In this document: piece by piece, positions 1 to 10,800 of the stretch | Numbering within the stretch: position 1 is the first letter of the stretch | How the letters are laid out: the number at the start of each line of letters is the position of its first letter | Assembly (NCBI GenBank): GCA_947561585.1 | Contig: CANNZV010001814.1 | Span: 1 to 64,000 of the forward strand | Direction: 5' to 3' | DNA from: Caprella mutica | Lineage: Eukaryota > Arthropoda > Malacostraca > Amphipoda > Caprellidae | DNA length: 64,000 nt | Notes under the pieces: model-generated | Databases searched by the model: none | What the model was told of the DNA's origin: nothing | What the model saw: only the letters and a program-made list of their open reading frames with translations | Translations under genes and position numbers: made by a program

Positions 1-228
1 ATTCAAATTTGTAATCGAAACAAAGAGTGTACAATCTTCTTCTTGATCGTCAGATTAGTGATTCGCTCAATTGTTGCTCACAGAGTATTAAAAAACTTTA
101 AAAACAAATTCTAAAATATATACTGAACTAAATTGTATGTAGTTTGCAGAATAATGATCGTAGACCTTAGTTCTATAGTATTATGTAATAAACTCATTTT
201 TTTCCCGGAGCCTGGAGAGGACCTTTAA
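1..228 (+). mobile_element. TTAA-flanked AGGTCC element, right part (copy 1)
   Basis: Matches the right half of the full element at 3518-4081: shared segments include ACAAAGAGTGTACAATC, GATTCGCTCAATTG, AATGATCGTAGACCTTAG and the end GGAGAGGACCTTTAA. The left half is outside the window. Its terminal TTAA (225-228) is shared with the foldback element that follows. Confidence 0.75.
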
Positions 229-495
229 GGGCCGAGCACACGTAGGTTTTTTTAAGTCTTTCCACCAGACTTTTTGCTAAGCTCCTCCTACTTTTTCCAC
301 GAGAATATAAGAAAAACTATATAATTATTATTTATTTCAGTTGGTATCCATGACACCTGCAGGTATAATGGATACCAACTGAAATAAATAACAATTATAT
401 CGTTTTTTCTTATATTCTCGTGGAAAAAGTAGGAGGAGCTTAGCAAAAAGTCTGGTGGAAAGACTTAAAAAACTCTACGTCTGCTCGGCCCTTAA
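225..495. mobile_element. foldback element with near-perfect 125-bp arms, TTAA at both ends
   Basis: Left arm TTAAGGGCCGAGCA through the TTGGTATCCAT core is repeated in reverse complement up to TGCTCGGCCCTTAA. The loop is the palindromic CACCTGCAGGT region. TTAA flanks both ends. The short core (TTGGTATCCAT / ATGGATACCAA) is shared with the other palindromic MITEs of the window although the outer arms differ. No coding sequence inside. Confidence 0.85.
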
Positions 496-1157
496 GCCTC
501 TTGCTTTTAAAGACTTTCATCAACGAAATATTGGAATGGTAGCCTAATTCTTTAATTATAGAATATTAGTTCATAGAAACTATAAAAATTTCACAAGGAT
601 AGAAATAAGATCATTTAGTTATAATATATTTGTTAGCAATGCCCAGGTTCTATCTATTTGTAAAACTTAAATTGAAAGATGTATTATAGAGGACATAAAT
701 ACAGAATAGCCGATAGAAAGTTGTACAAAAAAATCTACCTAGTCATTTATTTCTCAAAAATAGAACATATTTTTGTAATTTGATATTGGCCTAACATTTT
801 TATCTTAGGTTGAAAAAAAATTATAAATCTCATTCTAGAAACTCCTTTTCATCATTTCGGTTAATTTCCTTTGTAGCTTTCAACTTTAATTACAATATGT
901 AAAATTGATGTAATCACATACGAAGTTTATTAATTCGATTTTGTCCTTTCTTCTTCATTTTGTACTAATATTTGAAACATTCCGATAAGCATCAATTTTG
1001 TTGAAGACTAGTAAATTGCATGCTGATAAGCAATTTACATTAATTCCTATAGATTCGATTTGAAAATTAATTATTAACTATTGATAAAAATATTTACCTG
1101 AGTGGCATAATCCTTAGTTATTACATCACTTTTGATGGATTAGAGTCATTAGACATT
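496..1157. other. AT-rich stretch downstream of argos, nothing recognised
   Basis: No open frame of note, no clear inverted or tandem repeat. Lies beyond the probable poly(A) signal of argos. Confidence 0.5.
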
Positions 1158-1258
1158 TTTATTTTCCCGCAATTTCAAAATATTCATTTTTCATCAATTC
1201 CTGTTGATTGACCAAATGAAAATTGAACTTTTCCGAAAATGCTTACCCAGAAAAAAAA

Positions 1259-1317
1259 GGAATATCCCAGGCAAGATGGTTATCTCATGAATATATCCTT
1301 CTTGCCTGGGATATTCC
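1259..1317. repeat. hairpin, about 20-bp stem
   Basis: GGAATATCCCAGGCAAGATG is followed after a 17-18 base loop by its near-perfect reverse complement ending TGCCTGGGATATTCC. It would be transcribed in the argos 3'UTR if the AATAAA at 1163-1158 is used. Confidence 0.8.
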
Positions 1318-1426
1318 CTTAATCTTCCAAGAATAAATCCTGATTTCAAGTGAGAAATAACAATTTCAATCTGTTTTAAAATCTTTCTTCCTTCTCAACC
1401 TACTTGCAATCTATATTCTGGTGACT

Positions 1427-1482
1427 GGAAAACTCCCAGACAGAAAACTCACAGTGAAAAAAATCCACACTGGGAGTTTTCC
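1427..1482. repeat. hairpin with GGAAAACTCCCAG arms
   Basis: GGAAAACTCCCAG (1427-1439) and CTGGGAGTTTTCC (1470-1482) are perfect 13-base inverted repeats separated by 30 bases that contain CAGTGAAAAAAATCCACACTG, itself partly self-complementary. Downstream of the argos stop codon. Confidence 0.8.
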
Positions 1483-1645
1483 GCCTGAGAGTTTTTCTAG
1501 AACTCTAAATTCTATATCTCTATATATTGTTCCGAAAAATATCACTTATTTACACGAAAGTTACAAGTTAAAATCTTGATAGTACAATTAGCTTGAAATA
1601 TATGGCTTTGACTAAATCTACTAATATTTACAAAAAAGGTGCTTT

Positions 1646-1858
1646 TCAGTTTTTCAAACAGAATCCTAGGAAAACGTTTTTATTGACTACTCCTCCAGAT
1701 GAGTATTTCTTTTGAGGTAACACTCCTGCGTTTTTGTGGTGACCAGGACAAGTGTAATCGTGGGGACAGTAGCAACCAACATTCGTAGTAACGTCGTCGT
1801 AGGAACTCTTCCTGTGAACTGTGAAGTAACGACACGGTTCTTTGTAGCCACATGGAAT
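1646..1858 (-). CDS. aos: argos exon 4 (C-terminus)
   Basis: 70 codons plus TGA, acceptor TTTTCAG. Begins IPCGYKEPCRYFTVHRK and ends NVFLGFCLKN. The spacing of cysteines in PCGYKEPC, GCYC, YTCPGHH and GFC matches the C-terminal cluster of fly Argos, and the protein ends four residues after the last Cys-containing motif, as in Drosophila. Confidence 0.95.
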   Translation of the reverse strand: MPCGYKEPCRYFTVHRKSSYDDVTTNVGCYCPHDYTCPGHHKNAGVLPQKKYSSGGVVNKNVFLGFCLKN

Positions 1859-4800
1859 CTGAAAATTTTTTAAAGGTTGAGCTATTAATAAAATGAAGTA
1901 TTACTATAATTCTAAATATTTAGGAGCTACCTATATTTTATCAATCTGGTAACAATGTTTTTTTTTTTGACAAACGTACCTGTAGCCCAATATTGTTACA
2001 ACAATGTTAAAATCCATGATACCTAGAGGTATCTTGGATACCAATTGAACTAACGAGTTAAAATACATAATATATGTATACACTGAGAAAAAAATACGAG
2101 TCAAATTGACTCAAAATTTGAGTTTTCAGTTTGTCCCAAAACCGACTCAAAAATGTGAGTCAATTTGACTCATCCTAACATTTTACTCAAAAACAAGAGT
2201 CATATTGACTCCTAATTCATAGTCAGATTGACTCAGGTAGAGTCAATCAAGATAAAAGACTCAAATTTTGAGTTTTACCAGCCTTGACTCAAGCGATGAG
2301 TCAGGTTGACTCGCAATTTTTTCTCAGTGTAACTATCATGGATACTAATTGAAATAACCAGTTATAAAATGTTAAATATTATATTTTAAATAAAATGTTA
2401 AATTATATATTTTTACTCATATGATTGAAAATGAGGAACTCTCCAATAACTTGGAACATACACTACATACATTAAACATACATTTATGTATAAGACAATA
2501 GAGCCAGTGACGGACACTGCGCTCATAGAAAGCATTAGTTGAATCAAATCATATTTGATTTGTTTTGACTTATATGAATGGTTTGATTTTGCCCCTACCT
2601 ACGTGGTGAGTTGCTGGTACTACTTAAAAGTAGTTAAATTGACGTTGGTAAAATTCTCAAAAAAGTAACTTATAACTCTCACAGTAAGTTGATTCAATCC
2701 ATATGAATTGAATTAACTAATGTTTGATTATGATGACACACCACGTCATAGTTGTTTTAACAAACATGAATAAAGTCCAACCAACTCAAGTAATAAATTG
2801 ATTCAAAGCATAAATTGATTACCCATTAGATATGACCATATGGGTTGTACTTTTTTCTCTCTGTGTACTTAAACTCCTGAGTTATGAAGCACTCGAGTAA
2901 TAGGGACCTGAATTTTCAAATGCACTTAATTAATGAAGTAGTTTTCTTTCTATATTACAGAAAATGATGTACGTCAAGAATTGCGTCATAATTATCCCCT
3001 AATGACCATAGTTTTCTACTATTTTTATCATAGAAGTCTACCAATAGTGCACAGGAGTTATGAAGTGGCTTTGAGTTATGAAGGAACCAATACTTACATC
3101 TAAAGGTGAGCAGTGGAATCTGAAGGTGTAGCCAGTTCCATCAGGTGTTACCTTAGGTCTCCTACCTACAAGGTAACTCAAAGAATTAGCGGGGCAGGTG
3201 CAGTGTACGCTTATTTGCGAGGAATTGTTGCGGTAGTAGGTTTTCGTGAAGGCGGTCTCCGTGTAAAGTTTGCACTCGTGAAGATTGCTTGTTGAAGAAC
3301 ACATCTGAAATTAAAAGAAGATGCTTGAGGAAAAGGAATGTCTGTTTAACTTTCAAAGTTGCCATAGGGTTTTAAGCAAATATATTTATTGAAAAGTATA
3401 TGCTTTTTCTTTGTAACAATGTTTCTTTTAAATATACTATTTATTATCATTTTAAAATTATTTATTTTTAGATTTATGCAGATGGAATTCATGATTGGGT
3501 GAACTATTCTCTTGAGTTTAAAGGTCCCCTCCAAGCAAATTTATTTATGGATTAAATCAACAAGGCTAATGCTTCTTATCATTTTACTGCAAACCTCATC
3601 AAATTTGATAGATAGCATATTTTTAATTTTATAAGCTTTTAAAGATTTTTATAATCAAAACTCTACAAAACCTATTTACTTCCGACTTTCTAATTTTCAG
3701 TCAGAAGAAGAAGAATGAACACCATTTGTTTTGATTGTCAACTAGGTATTAGGTTTAATAAATCTAATTAATATTCGTGTAAAGGAATAAAATTGGATAA
3801 AATAATTATAGAAACGTTTATATAATTTAGGAAACGATTAATATCTTAAACGAAGGCCAAAAACGCATGGTTTGTTTAAAAATCTAAAATTACAATCAAA
3901 ACAAAGAGTGTACAATCATTTTTCTCAGCGTCAGGTTAATGATTCGCTCAATTGGTGCTCGCAGAGTATTATTAAAAAATCGAATTGTATGCGGTTTGCG
4001 GAATAATGATCGTAGACCTTAGTTCTATAATATTATGTAATAAACTCATTTTTTTTCCCGGAGCCTGGAGAGGACCTTTAATAAACTTCAAATTCTGAAT
4101 ACTCAACTTTGTTAATTCACATGAATTTGTTTATATAATCAGTCCAAATACTTTTTTCAATATTTTCTATTATTTATTGAAGAAATTAGTTATATCTTAT
4201 GTAAATAAAACCAAAGGAAGATATTTTTTCAGATAGGCTAGATCATTGAAATTTTTTTCCCTGGAACGACCAGCGAGTTTGAAAAGCCCGCTCCGGTGGG
4301 AATATAGATTTATACTTCAAAAGCTTGACTTCAGTTCCTGGAAATTGACATATTTAATTATCGTGTAAATATATAAATATTAATGGAAGTAATGCAACAT
4401 GTTTTGTTTTAGTTAGTTATATATCCAGGTGGAACTCTGGCGCCAGGGTGAAATACAACTGCTATTGCGTCAAATTTTGCGATACGCCAAAAAACAGCTA
4501 ATATTCCTGTAAGTGATTTTCTTTTTTTGCGCAAAATGTGACACATCAGCGGTTGCAATTCATCTAACCTCTTGAGATCAAAAAGGATATAAAACTAAAT
4601 ATTTCAAGATATATTGCATTATTTTCATTGATATTTATACAATAAATGAATACGTCTAACTATACAATTAAAGTCACGAAGATTCAGCAAATCAAGTGAA
4701 TAAGTTTTTAATGTATGCACCTATATTTTTTTCACCGGAACAGGCCTATCAAACCCGTTGGTCGTTTCAGGGTTTAAAGTTTTAAAAAAGAAACATATTT

Positions 4801-7800
4801 ATTTATTTAAAACAGATGAAGTTAAATTTTCTTCATGGCAGTATTTTTATATTACTCGGACACTCTTGGTACTCGTAAAGTGAGTATGAACCAATCTTTA
4901 AAAAATATATGACATTTTTCTCTGATTTACCTACCTAAATCTCCATTTTCGAGTACTTTGAGTGTCCGAAAACCCTATGTGATGTACCATACCTTAAATT
5001 GATCATTTTTATCAGAGACAGTGTTGCCATCGCTAGGGTCTAGCGAGATGTTGCATTTGGTGTTGCCATCACAGCGACAAAACCTCTGCGCGAAGGGTTT
5101 GCCGTAACTGTTCACTCTGGCGCAAACAGAATCGTCTCCGCAAACGGGCAAGTCCGCAACTTTTTGGTACTGAAAACAGAAAAAATGGATTAACAGAAAA
5201 AATGGATAAGTTCGTCAGAGACACTTTGAAGTATTCCATGCTGATCAGGGTAAGTTACAAATTATCGGTCAGTACTTAATCTTCGGTCACATAAAAAAAA
5301 ATATTATTAGATAGAACTGTGTAATAATAATAATTTATTTTATATGACCGAAGATGTAGTACTGACCTATAATTTGTAACTTAACTTAATTATACATAAA
5401 AAATTGCAACTTTTTTTATAAGATTAATTTGTAATACATTAAAAATCATGCTATTTATATATTAAAAAATTTAACCTTAATTTGAAATATTTCAATACCA
5501 GTTACTTTATTAAAACGTTTATCATTTATTTATATTGTATATAAAATAAAGTAAATTATCAAGTATTGGAGGAAAATATCAATAGGGTATTTATTATTAA
5601 AAAAAACATGAAAATATAAATATATTTAAATATCTTGAGGAATTTTTTAGAAATAATAGCCTACCTATTGAATTTTTTTTTCGCATTAAGTTTGTATTTT
5701 TTTCTATATATAAAATAGTAACTTATTTATTAATAATATCTCTACCCTAATAAATGACTATAGGGCAAATTACGAAAAAAATAAAAGTTGAATAATAATT
5801 AATAATCACATGATCGAAAATGTGGAACCGTGCAATAACTCGTGTTTTCTGCCATTCTAATAATATCGACTCTACAACCTACTAAGAATGCGAATTATTT
5901 TGCTCTCAAGCTCGAGTCGACACATTCATAGGGTAAGTTTCGAGTTATTGGACAGTTCCACATCTTCGATTATATAAGAAAAATTATATGATAATTATTA
6001 TTTAATTTTCATTTCAATTCATATCCTTGATATATACAGGTATCATGTATACGATTAGACTGCAGGTATCATGGATACGATTACACTACAGGTATCGATG
6101 TGGATACGATTAGACTGCAGGTATCATGGAAACGATTAGACTGCAGGTATCATGGATACGATAAGACTGAAGGTATCATGGATACGATTAGACTGCAGGT
6201 ATCATGGATACGATAAGACTGCAGGTATCATGGATACGATTAGACTGCAGGTATCATGGATACGATTGGAATGCAGGTATCATGGATACGATTAGACTGC
6301 AGGTATGAGGGAGTTCATCTCTTATAACCGATTACGATAATCTTTTATCGGAAACTATAGGACAATGTATATACATCGTCGTAAAATTTGACATGAGTGA
6401 TTGTCCGGCGAAGGACGATAGATTTAAACTTTGTGATAAATTAGTATTGAAATATCATCGCTAATAATCACTAATCGAGAACATGTCTATCGGTGATTAT
6501 TATTATTAGAACATCCCAATGTCGTGATTCATGAATGGATTTTACATACATTCGAGTGAATGAACTGTGAGAAATGTATGGAATGTTGTGAGTAAATTCT
6601 GCCAACTTGATACAGAGTGTGAGTTAAATTAACCCACTAGAATGTTTAAAGTAAACAACATACACATGCTTTTGAAGCGCAACATACCAATAACTGAAAT
6701 AGAACATAGGAATTATAGGTAAAATATGTATTGGTAAAACATGATATGTTGGTAAAACATGATATGTTGGTAAAACATGATATGTTGGTAAAACATGATA
6801 TGTTGGTAAAACATGATATGTTGGTAAAACATGATATGTTGGTAAAACATGATATGTTGGTAAAACATGATATGTTGGTAAAACATGATGTGTTTGGTGA
6901 AATAGGATATGTTGGTAAAACATGATATGTTGGTAAAATAGGATGTGTTGGTAAAACATGATATGTTGGTAAAACAGGATGTGTTGGTAAAATAGGATAT
7001 GTTGGTAAAATTTACCTACACACAGAGGAAGAGTGGTTTGTAATTATACACATTCCGCGACAACGTTGTCACAACTCAGAAAATTTGTTTCTGAATTATT
7101 CCAAAAACACATTCATCTTCAAACGGTGTTTTTGTTTTGAGAAAGTCTAATAATTTTTGTAGCTCAAAAATTGACCGATAGAAAATTAATGTCATTACGA
7201 CCTAACATAAATGTCATAATTTATATAAAAATATATTTGTTTTAGTTAAAATATAATAATTTCTTCTTCTATCAACTTTATAGATACCTATTTGATGTTT
7301 CAGAAAATGTTCTACCTATGTTGTGTTTTGGGGCTTTTCACAATATTGAGAGCGTTTTAAACGCCTCTCCTGAAAAAAACGCTAGTGAATTAATTAACGT
7401 TATGTTATATGTTAACATTGTCGGACTGAAGGACAGAAATAAAATAAAATAGAAAATTTTATCAGATAATTTAAAATTTAGGTATAAAAAAATTCGTTTA
7501 AATAAAGCTAATTAAGACTTTGATTTTGGAAATATGATAAAATATAGAATACGGAAAATTAAACTATGAAATTGGAAAAATATTTTCGCACCTGTTATTA
7601 ATTGCATATATCAAATACCTGTTAAACAGACCTTACAATAAGTTCAATGATTAAACTTTGCTGCAATCGTCACAGACACACCCTCCAAAATCTACATTCT
7701 TAAATACCTACTTTTTTATATTTCCTTTGCCGCTCCTTAAATTTTACCGGAAAGTGTAGCAAAAAAACTCGAAGAAAGCGTAGGTTGCATTCAATAAATA

Positions 7801-10800
7801 TAAATTATCATACGGTACCTAAAAGTTCTTAATTATGGGTCAGTTCCACATCTTCGGTCATATAATAATAAAAAATATAATAATATTATTTCACTAGGAT
7901 AGGTTGAATAAAAACAACCAACCCTAGTGAAATAATTATTTTTATGTTGTTTTTTCTTACATGACCGAAAATATGGAACTGATCGATAATTAAGAACTTA
8001 TCATAGTAGAGTAAGTTCTTAGTTACCAATCGACTTCACATTCTTCAATTTTTATATGAAACCGTAATTTAATTTTTTGTATCCGCTAGCTTGTTGTACT
8101 GCACACCTCATGATTGTTTAATGACCTCAGCAACAACAATCCCCCCCCCCCCTCCTATATACATATGGGGGGTATAATGATATAACATAAGATAATGTAT
8201 TTGATGATATATCAGAAATAAACTGCAAAAGTGTCGGGCCAAGGAATATTAACATAAGAAAATAACAGATAACTATTATTATTAAACTTTTATTGCATTT
8301 AGTATCCCTGATACCTGCAGATACCAATTAACATGAAAGATAAATAATTATTATTTTATATTTCTTTCTTCCGTGATCGAAAATGTGGAACAATTCAATA
8401 ACTCGAAACTTATCCTATGTTGTGCAATATTTATTTCATAACTTTTAATTGTATTTATTTTATATCTTATTGTTACATATTAATATTGTAAAAGCATTAC
8501 CCCAATATTGTTACAACATTGCCCAAACATTGCCAATATTGTTAAAACATTGCCAATACCAAGACGATGTTGCCATTACTAAAATACCTACCTGGTTAAA
8601 TTCCTAGCAGGAGTGCCAAATCTCTCACCTCCTATACCCAATTACCATCCCCTCGCTACCTATTATTTTCATTCATTCACCCCCCCCCCCCACTCCTTCT
8701 CTATCACCCCCAAACCCCCTTATTTACCCCCACCATTCAGGACCTGTTAGGTAGCTCCAGGACTTCCGCCACCGAAATCGACAGAGTGAACATCGTAGTG
8801 ACAATGGAGCTGTTTGGTGTACGTGACGTCATCATAGCAACACACTTCAATCTATTTTTAGGTTCTTAGTTTTTCTAAAATAGAGTAGAACTATTATCTA
8901 CAAATATTTTAATATGTTTACATAGCTTTATTGACGGTAATTACCTTAGATTTGATGGTTAATTGCTGCACTGATGACGTCACAGAAGGATATTGCTGAA
9001 GTTGAAGTCCGCAATAAAAGTGTGTTTTTTTCCTTATCTCTAGGAGATAGCGTTAAAAGTGTCTACTGTACTGGATTGTGTTCAGCAATGATGCGCACAT
9101 TTGGTACACACTATACAGGGTGTTTCAGAATCATTCTTCAATTTAATTCTTCAAATCGTATATCATCTTTCTATTTCAGGCATCTTGAATTCAAATTCAT
9201 ATTTCATATCATGGCTATTGATCGAAATTTAGTGATCTAGCTCTGAAAACTACTTCATCAATTGTAAAGAAGTTGATAATGAAAATATCAACAATTTTGA
9301 AAATTGTTAATAGGTTCAAAGAGTCTGGTTCAACCTCTGATAAACCAGGAGGAGGCTGTAAACGTAACGAACGGGAAAAAAAACGCGCGGGAGGAGTTGC
9401 GTCGAAAGTCACGTCGATCTCATTGTAAGCGTAGGCTGGCAAAAAATCAAATGTATTCGAGTTCAGAAAGAATATTTGAGAACAAACCCATTTAAAATGC
9501 TGTAACGTCATGAACCTACTGACCATCATGTGAGAATGAGAGCTGAAAGATAAGCTCTAACAGGACTCAGCACCATAACATAGGTCTAAATTGGCTTAAA
9601 ACCTGGATTGAAAGAAACACATAATCCTTCAAATGGAAAGATGTCTGGCCAGCGAAGAGTCCTTACCTTAAACCGTTTAACTGTTTTGGAGACAAGGCTC
9701 TCAACTGCTACCGAATGAATACTTGATCTTAATGTAAGAGGTGTTTAGTTCAAATGAATGGATAAAATCTTGTTACATCTTGGAGCCGATATATGCACTA
9801 TTTCCCGTTCGAGTGTGGTTGTCCTGAAGTATACTGACCAAGTCATTGGCGGAAATAGATGCTGAAACTGTGCGTGCATGCCACATGTGTCATGATGTTA
9901 CTTCGTATCAAAGAGGAAGAAAGACATATTAAATATATAACAAGATTATAAATTAATAAATGCCGGTCAAGACATAACCTTCCACAATTTTGTGAAGATG
10001 ATAACTCTTGTATGATAATTAATCACAACGTATTTCTCTGTCATTATATTTTTTTTTTATTAGTTTACATATAACTGAAAACCTGTAACTTTCAACTGTT
10101 ATTTTAACTGGGAAACCCTGTGCAATAAAAACAGCACTTATGAGATTCTATTTTCTTGGTTTACAGCAGTGGGTATAACTCTTTGGTTACTATTCAGTAG
10201 TCCGACGACTCACTAGTCCGACGCCCCCACTAGTCCGACACCCCAGTAGTCCGATGCCCCACTAGTCCGACACCCCAGTAGTCCGACACCACATTAGTCC
10301 GACACTTTATAGTTTATTACTAATTTAACATAAAATATATGTATATCGGGGGGCGTACCGCCCCCAAACCCCCTTCCAGGTCATTAAACAATCATGAAGT
10401 GTGCAGTACAACAAACTGGCGGATACAACAAACTAAATTAAATGATGAAATCAAGTGAAGGATTGCATCATAAATTACCATTAGAAATAAAGTAAAATAG
10501 AAGAGCAATATAAAATTTAAAAAATGAAAGAAATGAAAAATTATTTTATTATTTAGATTAGTTATTAATTGAGTATACCTATTTAATCATATTTTTTATT
10601 TTAATCAAAAAAAAAAAATAACACAGAGAGATGGAACTGTCGGACTATTGGGGCGTCGGACTAGTGGGGCGTCGGACTAATGAGGCGTTGGACTAATGGG
10701 GCGTCGGAGTAATGGGGCGTCGGACTAATGGGGCGTCGGACTATCGAGAACTCCCCTTAACCTTTAGATCGAAAACCAAGAGGTTCGGTTGGTCAATTTC

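Larger units (their letters stand above)
1158..1645 (-). other. probable argos 3'UTR
   Basis: The first AATAAA on the minus strand after the argos stop is at 1163-1158, which would give a 3'UTR of about 0.5 kb. It holds two strong hairpins (1427-1482 and 1259-1317). The poly(A) site is inferred only from the hexamer. Confidence 0.4.

Noticed and set aside
9215..9529. 104-codon minus-strand frame
   Set aside because: Antisense to the broken mariner-like transposase remnant, whose family motifs read on the plus strand.
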